A stretch of 64,000 nt of DNA from Kitasatospora acidiphila (lineage in GTDB: Bacteria; Actinomycetota; Actinomycetes; Streptomycetales; Streptomycetaceae), in the NCBI RefSeq assembly GCF_006636205.1, contig NZ_VIGB01000002.1:19147-83146 (forward strand), given 5' to 3'. The position numbers and the translations under genes are program-made. Positions within the stretch are counted from its first letter, which is position 1. Each line of letters opens with the position of its first letter. Below are positions 27,413 to 43,150 of this stretch, piece by piece. The notes under the pieces are model-generated. The model did not search any database. It had not been told where the DNA came from and saw only the letters and a program-made list of their open reading frames with translations.

Positions 27413-29143
27413 ATGGACGAGCACAACAGTTCCCTGATCTTCTCGATCAGTCCGGCGTCGGGCCCGGTCGGGTCGACGGTGACGCTGACAGGGGTCGGCT
27501 TCTTGGGCGTGACGGCGGTGTACTTCGGTGCCGTCGCCGCGCCCACCTTTGACGTCGTGTCGCTGACGGAGATCACTGCCACCGTGCCGGCCGGATCCGG
27601 CACGGTGGAGGTGACCGTGGAAGGGCTGCTGGGCCCGTCGCTCAACGGGGTGGCTTTCACCTATACGCCGGTGGCGCCGGTGCTTGCCGTGGTTTCTCCG
27701 GCGTCGGGTCCGGTGGGGAGCACGGTGACGTTGACCGGTAGCGGCTTCAGCGGGGCGACGGCGGTTCACTTCGGTGCTGCGGCGTCGTCGTTCACGGTGG
27801 TGTCGGCGACGCAGATCACTGCGACGGTGCCGGCGGGTTCGGGCACGGTGCTGGTGACGGTGACGACGCCGGGTGGGACCAGCAACGGGGTGGCTTTCAC
27901 CTATACGCCGGTGGCGCCGGTGCTTGCCGTGGTTTCTCCGGCGTCGGGTCCGGCGGGGAGCACGGTGACGTTGACCGGTAGCGGCTTCAGCGGGGCGACG
28001 GCGGTTCACTTCGGTGCTGCGGCGTCGTCGTTCACGGTGGTGTCGGCGACGCAGATCACTGCGACGGTGCCGGCGGGTTCGGGCACGGTGCTGGTGACGG
28101 TGACGACGCCGGGTGGGACCAGCAACGGGGTGGCTTTCACCTACGTGGCGGTTCCGGTCCTGACGAGCATCGTTCCCTTGGCGGGGCCGAGCTCGGGCGG
28201 GACTGCGGTCACCCTGAGCGGGACGGGGCTGAGCGGCACCACCGCGGTCTCCTTCGGAGGTACGCCCGCCGCCTTCACCGTTGTGTCCGACACTTCCGTG
28301 GTCGCCACCGCGCCGGCCGGTTCCGGCACGGTACCGGTCACCGTCACCACCCCCGGCGGCACCAGCAACAGCCTCGCCTACACCTACGCCACCCCGCCGG
28401 TGGTGGCCTCGATCGCCCCGGACCAGGGCCCGGCATCCGGAGGCAACACGGTCACGGTGACCGGTAGCGGCTTCAGCGGGGCGACGGCGGTCCACTTCGG
28501 TACCGCGGCCGCGTCGTCGTTCACGGTGGTGTCGGCGACGCAGATCACCGCCACCGTGCCCGCCGGGAGCCCCGGCCCGGCTCAGGTCACCGTCACCGCC
28601 CCCGGCGGCACCAGCTCTCCGGTGCTCTACTACTACCTGAGCGCCCCTCAGCTGTCAGCGGTCGTGCCCGACGAGGGGCCCGTCGCCGGGGGAACCACCG
28701 TCACCATCACGGGAAGCAATCTGCTGGAGGCGACGGCGGTTCATTTCGGTGCTGCGGCGTCGTCGTTCACGGTGGTGTCGGCGACGCAGATCACTGCGAC
28801 GGTGCCGGCGGGTTCGGGCACGGTGCTGGTGACGGTGACGACGCCGGGTGGGACCAGCAACGGGGTGGCTTTCACCTACGTGGCGGTTCCGGTCCTGACG
28901 AGCATCGTTCCCTTGGCGGGGCCGAGCTCGGGCGGGACTGCGGTCACCCTGAGCGGGACGGGGCTGAGCGGCACCACCGCGGTCTCCTTCGGAGGTACGC
29001 CCGCCGCCTTCACCGTCGTGTCCGACACTTCCGTGGTCGCCACCGCGCCGGCCGGTTCCGGCACGGTACCGGTCACCGTCACCACCCCCGGCGGCACCAG
29101 CAACAGCCTCGCCTACACCTACATCGCCCCGCCGGCGATCTAG
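27413..29143 (+). CDS. IPT/TIG-repeat protein, seven domains
   Basis: A 576-aa protein made of seven TIG domains, starting MDEHNSSLIFSISPASGPVG with the first domain at about residue 9 and no signal peptide. Domain openings are VSPASGPVGS, VSPASGPAGS, IVPLAGPSSGG, IAPDQGPASGG and VVPDEGPVAGG. DNA coding for domains 2 and 3 is almost identical, and the 3' end repeats an internal stretch, so the array has grown by recent duplication. The ribosome site is weak (AGGT). Followed by a strong terminator. Confidence 0.85.
   Translation: MDEHNSSLIFSISPASGPVGSTVTLTGVGFLGVTAVYFGAVAAPTFDVVSLTEITATVPAGSGTVEVTVEGLLGPSLNGVAFTYTPVAPVLAVVSPASGPVGSTVTLTGSGFSGATAVHFGAAASSFTVVSATQITATVPAGSGTVLVTVTTPGGTSNGVAFTYTPVAPVLAVVSPASGPAGSTVTLTGSGFSGATAVHFGAAASSFTVVSATQITATVPAGSGTVLVTVTTPGGTSNGVAFTYVAVPVLTSIVPLAGPSSGGTAVTLSGTGLSGTTAVSFGGTPAAFTVVSDTSVVATAPAGSGTVPVTVTTPGGTSNSLAYTYATPPVVASIAPDQGPASGGNTVTVTGSGFSGATAVHFGTAAASSFTVVSATQITATVPAGSPGPAQVTVTAPGGTSSPVLYYYLSAPQLSAVVPDEGPVAGGTTVTITGSNLLEATAVHFGAAASSFTVVSATQITATVPAGSGTVLVTVTTPGGTSNGVAFTYVAVPVLTSIVPLAGPSSGGTAVTLSGTGLSGTTAVSFGGTPAAFTVVSDTSVVATAPAGSGTVPVTVTTPGGTSNSLAYTYIAPPAI
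27661..28140 (+). repeat. Tandem 240-bp repeat within the seven-domain TIG gene
   Basis: 27661-27900 and 27901-28140 differ at one base (27714 T, 27954 C). Each unit encodes one TIG domain, showing very recent unequal crossing-over or gene conversion. Confidence 0.95.
28731..29123 (+). repeat. Roughly 390-bp copy of 27996-28388 within the TIG gene
   Basis: Offset 735 bp, with only a few substitutions (for example ttcacttcgg versus ttcatttcgg). Covers one and a half TIG domains. Confidence 0.85.
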
Positions 29144-29229
29144 GCGTGCGCTTGTAGGGGGGCGGCCTTCACCGCCCCTGCAGCGCGGAACGGACAGCGG
29201 GGACTCGGGTCGCCGGGGCGGGACCGCAA

Positions 29230-29269
29230 GAAGTGGGCTCCGACAGCTTCTGCTGTCGGAGCCCACTTC
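29230..29269 (+). terminator. Strong terminator after the TIG cluster
   Basis: A 17-bp perfect stem (GAAGTGGGCTCCGACAG and complement) with 6-nt loop, between the convergent seven-domain and two-domain TIG genes. Probably bidirectional. Confidence 0.8.
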
Positions 29270-29315
29270 CGTCATCCCGTCGGTCTTGCCCGTGGAACCG
29301 ACGGGCCGGGCCGTC

Positions 29316-29819
29316 CTACAGGTAGGTGTAGGTGGCGCCGTTGCTGGTGCCGGCCCCGGTGGTCACGGTGACCTGGACGGTACCGGTTCCGGGCGGGGAG
29401 ATGGCCAGGATGGCGCCGTCGCCCAGCGAGGTGACGTTGAGCGCCGGAGTAGTGCCGAACAGGACCGCCGTGGCGCCGGTCAGGCCGTGGCCGACGATCA
29501 GGACCGGCAGGCCACCCCTTGCCAGGCCGATCGGCGGCACCAGCGCGAGGATGGTCGGCGGGGCGGCCTCCTGGTAGGTGTAGGTGGCCGCGTTGCTGGT
29601 GCCGGAGGGGGTGGTGACCGTGACCGAGACGGGCCCGGCGGTACCGGGCGGGGCGATGGCGGTGATGGCGCCGTCGAAGTCGACGGTGAAGCTGCTTGCG
29701 GGGGTGCCGCCGAACATGACCTGAGTGGCGCCAGTCAGGCCGGTACCGATCAGGAGCACGGGGTTGCTCCCGGTCGTCGGACCGCTCGTGGGGACGATGG
29801 CGAGGAGAATCGGAGACAT
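29316..29819 (-). CDS. IPT/TIG-repeat protein, two domains
   Basis: A 167-aa protein starting MSPILLAIVPTSGPTTGSNPV (AGAGGAAG upstream), with two TIG domains and no signal peptide. Convergent with the seven-domain gene and sharing its terminator. No leader element precedes it, which separates it from the four leader-headed clusters. Confidence 0.78.
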   Translation of the reverse strand: MSPILLAIVPTSGPTTGSNPVLLIGTGLTGATQVMFGGTPASSFTVDFDGAITAIAPPGTAGPVSVTVTTPSGTSNAATYTYQEAAPPTILALVPPIGLARGGLPVLIVGHGLTGATAVLFGTTPALNVTSLGDGAILAISPPGTGTVQVTVTTGAGTSNGATYTYL

Positions 29820-30579
29820 TCGCTTCCTCTTTCCTGAACGCCGCACAAGCCGTTATTGGCCGAGTCGACGCGGCGTTTTCCTCACAGTAGGTTCAAGAGC
29901 TTCGGGGCAGCAATAGGTGATTCGCAAACTGCCGAAGCACTCGCCCTTGCCGGGGGCGCTCCAATCCTTACGGCGCCCGGTTGTGCGCAACCGATAGTGA
30001 ATTTCCAGCCTGCGCCTTGGCCGTTATCGGTGAGCACGGCCTGAGATGCGATATTACTAGTTAACAGCCGTCATTGACGCAGCGTAATCGACTTCGCCGA
30101 ATATTGATCAAGAAAATCTGGCGACAGTCGCTGAACGGTGATCGGGATGGCCTCGCCGCAGCCCGTGGCCGAGCTGGAGCAGAAGGTCGAGAGCTGAGCC
30201 GGCTTCGGATCCTGTTGGTCCGTGGCCGTCTAGAAGAGATGGCGGGTTGGGGAGACATGCTAAGGAAAATGGCGCGCGTCACGGCTCTGACCAGCTACTA
30301 TCGACTCGCCTGGCTGAGATGTGGTGAGCATCGCGAATTCCTCCTACTTATTCCGCAGATAGATTTTCAGTTGCGAGCTATTGTGATTTTTCAATGGCTG
30401 TCAGGAGTTTTTCGCAAGTCCTTCAAGTGGATCGATGTTCACAGAAGAAGTGCGCCCCCGACTCGCTTCATGCGCTGTCAAGCACCGCTGGGGTGGGTTG
30501 GCTGACCTGGCTTCGGGTATTCAAGGCGTGCGCAAACCGTTCTGATCAAGCGCGTAATTTCCAGGTGTCTCGACTGGAC
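29820..30579. other. AT-richer intergenic region
   Basis: About 0.75 kb of lower GC content between the two-domain TIG gene and the DUF5988-like gene. Frames here are weak and lack ribosome sites. Likely promoter sequence for the polyketide locus and possibly foreign DNA. Confidence 0.4.
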
Positions 30580-30801
30580 ATGGTGAGTGTCATGCCACGC
30601 TGCCTGCTCGTCTTTCTCAGGGGCGGTCCGAGTGATCTTTCCGGTGTCCGGGAAGTGGAATTCGAAGGCCCGGAAGATCGGTTGAAAATCCCGCGCTGGA
30701 ACGGCTATGAGCACTTCGAGTCCACGCACGAGCTAGAGGATTTCGGGGAAGGCCCCGTGCCCGTCTACCAGTGGCTGTACCGAACTGCGGTTGCCGAGTA
30801 G
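30580..30801 (+). CDS. DUF5988-like small protein
   Basis: A 73-aa protein whose core matches the DUF5988 pattern from memory: CLLVFLRGGPSDLSGVREV, then IPRWNGYEHFEST and PVYQWLYRTAVAE at the end. Start at ATG 30580 or 30592; neither has a strong ribosome site. Such peptides occur beside actinobacterial polyketide and other secondary-metabolite genes. Here it precedes a ketosynthase and a polyketide synthase. Biochemical role unknown. Confidence 0.7.
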   Translation: MVSVMPRCLLVFLRGGPSDLSGVREVEFEGPEDRLKIPRWNGYEHFESTHELEDFGEGPVPVYQWLYRTAVAE

Positions 30802-31119
30802 CGCCGGTCGGTCCCGCACCACCGGCGCACCACTGACTCCGCAGTCATACCGGCCGAACCCGCAGCCCAGGTGCTGCTCGAGCGCAGATCCGACGGCCGG
30901 ATCCAGGCCGTCACGGCTCGCGCTCTGCTGCGGGCGCCCTACCCCACTGGCGCCGCCCCCACGGCGCCGATCCGCACCACCCCCACAGATTCCGAGGTGA
31001 GCAGTGATCAGCGACCTTCACACGCCGGCACAGACCGGATATTCGCCGCGCCCGCGGGGGCGGGCCTCGTGAGCGGGCCGTTCGCCGGCCGCCCGAAAGG
31101 CGACAGGGAGCGGGACACC
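30802..31119. other. Gap between DUF5988-like gene and ketosynthase
   Basis: A plus-strand frame here reads AQVLLERRSDGRIQAVTARALLRAP, protein-like and in frame with the ketosynthase, so the ketosynthase could start further upstream. No start with a ribosome site was found before 31120. Confidence 0.35.
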
Positions 31120-32405
31120 ATGGTCACGGGCCTCGGCTTCTGCCTGCCGGGCGTGGAACAGCCACTGTTCACCGCAGGCGAGGTCTGGGAGCTGGCCTCC
31201 AACGGCCAGTCGGCCCTCAAGCACCACGGCGTCTACTACGGCTCCGTCGACCTGTCGGACGACGCCTTCGCCGAGCGCCTGCCCGAGCTGCCCGGTATCT
31301 TCTCCCGGCACTACACCAACGCCCACCGCTTCGGGTTGGTTTCGCTCGTGGAGGCCTGCGCGGACGCGGAACTGAGCATCCGCAGCGGAGAGCTCACCGA
31401 CGCCGCGGTCCTGGTCGGACGTGGCGGGATCGACGCCAACATCTCCAGCTACCTCGAAGTCCTGCACGCCGACGCCAGCACCACCACGCCGCACCAGGCG
31501 ATGGAGCTGTTCGTCCGGGGCCAGCAGGCACTCACCCCCTCCGACGTGGCCCTCGTCCAGGGGCGCTGATGCGCACCACCGGACCTTGCTTCACCGTCTC
31601 CTGCGGCTGCGCCTCCTCGGCCGTCCAGATCGGCAACGCCCGACGCATGATCGCCGACGGAGATGTCGACCTTGCCATCGTCACCGGCGTCGACGTCTTC
31701 AGCGTGGACGTCATCCAGAACGTCCAGCGCCTGCTCCACGGCGCCCAGCGCACCTACGACTCCATCCGCGTCGACGGGATGCCCGAACTCCTGCCTGCCT
31801 TCGACCGCGTCATGCGGCCCTACGACCGGCGGGCCGACTGCGTGAACCACGGGGAGGGGTCAGTGACCGTGGTCCTGGAGAGCCGCGACCGCGCCCAGCG
31901 CCGCGGAGCCCACACCTACGGCCAGGTCCTCTCGCACGGCATGACCCGTGACGGCCTGTCCAACCCGCTGGCCAGCGACCAGAGCGGGGCCTCCCTCGTC
32001 TCCGCCATCCGCACGTGCCTCGGCGACCGGTGGGACATCGGCCAGATCCCCTACATCCACGGCGGCAGCGACGGCGACGTCGTCGTGACCGCCTTCGAGG
32101 CGAACGCCGTCCAGCAGCTCTACGGCGACGCGGTCGGCGACCTCCTGATGACCTCCCAGGAAGCCTGTTTCGGTCACAACGGCGCCCCGGCCGGCGCCCT
32201 GGGCGTCGCCCTGACCCTCCTGATGATCGAGCAGGACGAGGTGTGCCCCACCGCGAACTGCGAGGAGCCGGCCGACAACATCTGCTTCGACCCCGTGCCC
32301 GGCACCCACACCCGGCACGTGGAACTCGACTACGCGCTCACCTGCAACTACCAGATCGGCGGCGTCAAGAGCGCCATCCTGCTCGGCAGCTCCGAGGCCG
32401 ACTGA
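31120..32405 (+). pseudogene. Stand-alone beta-ketoacyl synthase, one frameshift
   Basis: The frame from MVTGLGFCLPGVEQPLFTAGEVW (GGGAG upstream) stops at 31567-31569. One additional G in the run 31560-31563 joins ...SDVALVQG to ALMRTTGPCFTVSCGCASSAVQIGNARRMI, giving a 428-aa ketosynthase. The Cys of CASS (codon 31608), the His of YIHGGSDGD and the His of ACFGHNGAPAGA correspond to a complete Cys-His-His triad, so the protein would be a condensing enzyme rather than a chain-length factor. It precedes the polyketide synthase by 59 nt and probably primes or extends for it. Frameshift real or sequencing error. Confidence 0.72.
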
Positions 32406-32464
32406 CCGCGCCGACCGCCCGGCACCCTTAACCCACCCCGCGCCAGCGCGTAGGAGACCTTCCG

Positions 32465-38944
<6,480 letters not shown>

Positions 38945-39035
38945 GCCTTTGTCAGCACCTCAGGGCGACCCGGTGCCGCCGCAACACCAAGAACGGGATA
39001 TCGGCTTGGCCGACCGAGTGGACCAAGGAGCGGCT

Positions 39036-39458
39036 GTGACCTCCATAGAGTTGCCGGGTGTGGACGCCTACGACTGGAGAGGTCGACGCATCATGGTGTT
39101 GGTACTGCCGGAGCCCCAGAGCGTCGGGTCCGTTCGCCACACGGTCAAAGCGGTTCTCAGGTTCTGGAAGCTCACCCGACTCAGCGAAATCGCCGAACTC
39201 CTGACCAGCGAGCTGGTGACAAACGCGATCCAGCACGCCGGCGGCGAGCAGTGGATCAAGGTCACGGTCTGGCACGATCAGCAGTCGCTCTCGATCGACG
39301 TGCGGGACCGCTCAACGATCGTCCCGCGGTCACGCCAGGCCACCAGTGACCGGGAGAACGGCCGCGGACTGCTCCTGGTCGAGCACCTGTCAGACTCCTG
39401 GGCCTGCCGCATCCACCCCGACGGTACCAAGACGGTCTCCTGCCGACTGAATCTGTGA
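39036..39458 (+). CDS. RsbW-like ATP-binding protein (HATPase anti-sigma type)
   Basis: A 140-aa single HATPase_c domain. N box ELLTSELVTNAIQHAGG and G box RENGRGLLLVEHLSDSW are present. GTG 39036 follows AAGGAG. Small proteins of this type act as anti-sigma kinases or unassigned ATP-binding regulators in Streptomyces. It starts 91 bp after the polyketide synthase on the same strand, so it may be co-transcribed. No cognate sigma factor or anti-anti-sigma gene is visible nearby. Confidence 0.82.
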   Translation: MTSIELPGVDAYDWRGRRIMVLVLPEPQSVGSVRHTVKAVLRFWKLTRLSEIAELLTSELVTNAIQHAGGEQWIKVTVWHDQQSLSIDVRDRSTIVPRSRQATSDRENGRGLLLVEHLSDSWACRIHPDGTKTVSCRLNL

Positions 39459-39830
39459 GACCGCCCACGGCCAGGCAGGCGGCCACAACGGAACGTGGCC
39501 GGCGACGCCAGCCGTCGGGCGCCACACCCGGCACTGCGACCGGCCGATCGGCGCGGGCCGCTCTGCCCACCCTCCCGAAGCGCCCGTCGTCCAATATGGA
39601 ATTCTCGCCGTGCTCGGCAAAATTCCCCGGGGCCAATGGTCCGGCGAATTTCTGCAACTCTCCATTGAAGTACCGAGGGTTCGCGGCGCTCCGCAAAATT
39701 ACTCACAGAATCTTCGTGGAGAAACATTTCTGCTCGTCGGGCGGGCCCGATGCGTGCTATATTCTTCGACCATGCCTGACGGCCATCACTAATCCGGGCC
39801 TTGTGAAGGTGACACCTGCTTAGGGGTTGA
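39459..39830. other. Intergenic region before the IstA-like gene
   Basis: AT-rich in its second half. No gene supported; presumably one end of the IS21-like element and flanking debris. I could not define a terminal inverted repeat. Confidence 0.35.
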
Positions 39831-41201
39831 ATGCTTAGCGCAGAGGAATACAGTGAGGTTTGCGTCCTGTGGCGCCAGGGGTGGTCGATTTCGGCGATCG
39901 CCAGACACCTGGACCGCGATCGGAAGACGATCAGGGCCTACCTCAGCGGAGACCGGACCGTAGGGGTGCGGGTCGTGCCCCATGACGACTTCCTGCGGTT
40001 CATCCCCTACTGTCAGCAACGCCTCGATGACGATCCGCACCTTCAGGCGAGCACCCTCCACGCCGAGATCCTCGAACTCGGATACCAGCGCGCCTACTCG
40101 ACCTTCACCCGCGCGCTGCGACGACATGTGATGCGCCCGCACTGCGCGGTGTGCTCCCGCGACAGCGCGCGCAACAGCCACGGCCCACTCGAAGAAGTGC
40201 ATTTTGACTGGGTCCAGCTCCCCAATCCGCCGGCCGACTGGGATTGCGGGCGCAAGGCGGACCTGCTCATGGGCGCGCTCACGCGCTCCGGTCACTGGCG
40301 AGCGGCCATCGTCGCCGTCAAGGATCTCCCGCACACCGTCCAGGCGGTGGACCAAGTGCTGCGCCGGCTGGGTGGTACCGGTCAGCGCTGGCTGTTCGAC
40401 CGGACCCCGCCCGTCTGCTCTCCAACCGGGAAGCTGACCACCGGCTTCCAGGAAGTCGCCACCTACTACGGCGCCACACTGGCGATCCGCCCGAAGGCCC
40501 ACCCGCCCAGCCCCGTCGTCCGCGCCCACCGCTCTGTGCTCCACCACTGGTGGGCCACCGCGGCCAGCGATCTCGGCATGCTGGCAGCCCAAGGCAGTCT
40601 GGACCGCCTGGCCGAGCGGTCGGACGGTCGGCGTCAACGGACGGGCTGCGAGGTCCCTACCCTCCTGCCCCTTCCCTCCAAGCCCTTCCCGGCCCGCACC
40701 TGCACCCAGCGAAGGGTCGATCCCGACGGGCTCATCCAGCTCGAAGGCAACTTCTACGCACTTCCCGCAGAACTCGCGGGTGCCGCGGTGAAGATCCGCA
40801 GACGGCTGGACGAACCTCATCTGTCGGTCACCACTACCCGCGGGGCCGTGATCGCCTGCTTCGACAGGGCGCCCGAGGGAGCAGGCCACACGGTCACCGC
40901 CAGCGGTCACAGGATCACCATTGAGCGGCCCGCCCGTGCCACCGACACCGGGCCGCACGCCTGCCCAGCCGGCAAGGTCCGCCGCCCGCCGTCCCAGGCG
41001 GCCTTGACGAAGGCTCAGGCCCTGGCCCGGTACGGCGGCGAGCACCCCTTGGAGCACCCACCGCACGCTGGGGCGAATCAGCAGCCCCGGGGCGGAGCGG
41101 GTCCCACCCTTGCGCACCCGTCCCAGTCGGAGCGGCCCGCCGACGGGTGCCGCGCACGCCACTGCCACCTCTCGGCCCGGACGTGCCACGACCGTGGGTG
41201 A
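39831..41201 (+). pseudogene. IS21-like (IstA) transposase, probably inactive
   Basis: The N-terminal HTH (MLSAEEYSEVCVLWRQGW and SISAIARHLDRDRKTIRAYLSG) is followed by an rve-type core (EEVHFDWVQLP with the first Asp; WLFDRTPPVCSPTGKLTTGFQEVATYYG) and the C-terminal Mu-like domain (VDPDGLIQLEGNFYALPAELAG). In related proteins the core continues RGNRKGVVEKAN with the catalytic Glu. Here it reads PPSPVVRAHRSV, so the Glu is missing. The C-terminus becomes low-complexity and no istB follows. Degenerate copy. Confidence 0.7.
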
Positions 41202-41372
41202 ATCCAGCACCTGCGACCACCGTAGGAGAGCGGGGTGTTCGGTCGGCCGGAGCGCACGCGCCCCCGAGCCCCAAAAACTCGGCCCCACGGAACCGGAAAG
41301 AGTCGGGAACCCCATGCAATGCATCGCTGTGTACGGCGAAAAAACGGCCGTTGTTAGTTGCTGAAATAAAGC

Positions 41373-41434
41373 GCGAGTGCTGGTTACGGCAGAGCGTGAT
41401 ATTGCGAGTGCTGGTTACAGCAGAGCGTAATATT
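41373..41434 (+). repeat. Two tandem 31-bp direct repeats
   Basis: GCGAGTGCTGGTTAC begins both units (41373, 41404). The 31-bp units differ at three positions. They lie about 150 bp upstream of the 41585 gene and may be paired operator sites. Confidence 0.75.
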
Positions 41435-41511
41435 GCGACGACCTGCTCACTCCTACGGGTGAGGCCAGGTGCGATATGTCGGAGAACAAGCAATACTGGG
41501 CCCTTCTTGCT

Positions 41512-41553
41512 TCGTCCCAGCCTGTCGCCTGTAAAGGCGACAGGCTGGGACGA
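41512..41553 (+). repeat. 18-bp perfect stem-loop upstream of the 41585 gene
   Basis: TCGTCCCAGCCTGTCGCC (41512-41529), loop TGTAAA, exact complement 41536-41553. It lies 31 bp before the start codon, with no T-run. It could be the terminator of the transposase region or an attenuator in the 5' leader. Confidence 0.65.
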
Positions 41554-41584
41554 CCATGCCGGTTGAAAGGAGCCGGATACCGTC

Positions 41585-42175
41585 ATGCGCCCAGGTGCCA
41601 TCGAGCAGACTGCCGCTACCATGCCCCGAAGCCTCTGGTTGAGTAGCGCACTCGGCCGCTATCGAAGAGATTATCCCGTTATCAGATGGGCCTCGGAGCC
41701 ACATCGCTTGCTCAAGCTGCCGACAGGCGTTCGGTGGGACGTCGTCGCTCTTCCCTGCGCCACCGGCATCCCGCTGCTCAAGTGTCTCGCCGGCGGTCCC
41801 AACCAGGACGAGCTCGGACCGGTCCTGGTGGACGTACGAACGGAACTCACCTACTGGCTGATGCCTCCCGGCGCGCCGGCGAAAATCTCAGCCCGCCAAA
41901 ACCTGCTGAGTCTCCCGGCGGGATGGCTGCTATCGGTTTCCGACCCGGACCATGCCTGCACAGTCGACTGCGGTGCTCGCCAGGTAGTGATCTGGGCGCA
42001 CTGGCCCTCGGTCAACGGGATCCTCACCCCGCCCGAGCTGCTGGCCTCGAGGATTCCCGCCAAGCATGAAGGGGCCGCCCGTTGCCTCGCGATGACGCGC
42101 GCCGTCCCGTCCTACCCAAGCCGGCTACTGCGTTCTGCCAGGGTCCCCCGGCAACGGCGCGATCACCCGGAATGA
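41585..42175 (+). CDS. Hypothetical protein
   Basis: A 196-aa protein with GGAGCC upstream. The segment LKLPTGVRWDVVALPCATGIPLLKCLAGG...GPVLVDVRTELTYWLMPPGA...LLSVSDPDHACTV is reminiscent of small Streptomyces proteins related to the prim-pol N-terminal fold, but lacks a visible DxD catalytic motif. The Arg-rich C-terminus (RLLRSARVPRQRRDHPE) is poorly structured. Flanked by a direct-repeat pair and strong hairpin upstream. Function unknown. Confidence 0.5.
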   Translation: MRPGAIEQTAATMPRSLWLSSALGRYRRDYPVIRWASEPHRLLKLPTGVRWDVVALPCATGIPLLKCLAGGPNQDELGPVLVDVRTELTYWLMPPGAPAKISARQNLLSLPAGWLLSVSDPDHACTVDCGARQVVIWAHWPSVNGILTPPELLASRIPAKHEGAARCLAMTRAVPSYPSRLLRSARVPRQRRDHPE

Positions 42176-42240
42176 GCCGCCCTTGGTGGCCGTGGCGCCA
42201 CGATCGAGGCCGCCGGGTTGTCGGCCCACGCAACGGCGCA

Positions 42241-42582
42241 TCACGGAAGGTCACCGACTTCACAGAATAGGACCGGCATGGAGATGAATTTCCGCCGCCC
42301 GCCATGTAGCACATAGCCGCTGAACCGTACTTCACTCACGGCATTCGTATCCGAACTTATCTCCGGATTTGTGCATTCGAAGATCGCCACAATATCAGGG
42401 TGCTCGGCGAAGATGACGTCGATAAGATGCTTGTCGCACGCCTCTCCGATATAGCGTATGTACTCCACGGACGGCGTCGAAGTGGATGTATCGAGAATGA
42501 TCGGATCGATGCCGCGAGCGGCGCACGCCCTGGCGATGGCGCTGCTCACGAATCCGGATCCACCAGCGATGAGGACTTTCAT
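42241..42582 (-). pseudogene. Truncated NAD-dependent sugar epimerase (GalE-like N-terminus)
   Basis: Starts MKVLIAGGSGFVSSAIARAC behind AGAGG, the nucleotide-binding beta-alpha-beta of short-chain epimerases, and continues to HLIDVIFAEHPDIVAIFECT. The downstream catalytic Tyr-Lys motif and about 200 residues are missing; the frame ends after 113 aa. The segment is AT-richer than its neighbours. Fragment of a transferred gene. Confidence 0.6.
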
Positions 42583-42933
42583 TCGAAAACCTCTGGTAGG
42601 CGCTCGTGAAATGAATCGCGCCTGGCGGAAGCCGATGATGGGCGACCGTGCAGTCGGACGAGCCACTATACCGGTTCCGCAAGAGCAGAGTTTTCCCTAC
42701 TGATCACCAAAGGCGTTGAGCTGACATTTGAGAAGGGCTCGGCCGGATTACTCGCACAAAGTGTTCGAGAACGGTCCGTCTGAGCCCCGCGCTCGCCGCG
42801 CCCACCGGGGCCGCTCGTTGCCGTCCTTCGCCTGCAGCGTGGGCCAGACCTGGGGCGCAGGCAAGGACTTCTTGGTCGATTGGGTGCTCACCGCACCCCT
42901 CCCTTCGGCGGCGGTTGTGACTCCAGCGCCACG

Positions 42934-43044
42934 TCACCGGATGGTGAACCGCCTGGATATTTCGGAAATCCCCGCATGCCAGACGCTCGGCGCGCAACCG
43001 GCCAGAGCCGTGAATTCGCGGTCGAATTGGGACTGGGCGGCGTA
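42934..43044 (-). pseudogene. Remnant of an AraC-family HTH
   Basis: Translation gives YAAQSQFDREFTALAGCAPSVW, the last recognition-helix region of AraC regulators (GYxDQSHFxREFRRxxGxTPxxW). Nothing recognisable precedes it. Confidence 0.35.
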
Positions 43045-43150
43045 GCGCGGTGGGCCCCTGCCAGGGGCGCCCGTTACCGGTTCGCAGCGCGGGCAGTTCA
43101 CTCTGCATGACGCTCTCCCCGCTTCTGCCCGCCACCAGCGACCACGTCGG

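Noticed and set aside
25889..28495. An 868-codon minus-strand frame opposite the TIG cluster
   Set aside because: Arginine-rich antisense of the repetitive TIG genes; no ribosome site and no family pattern.
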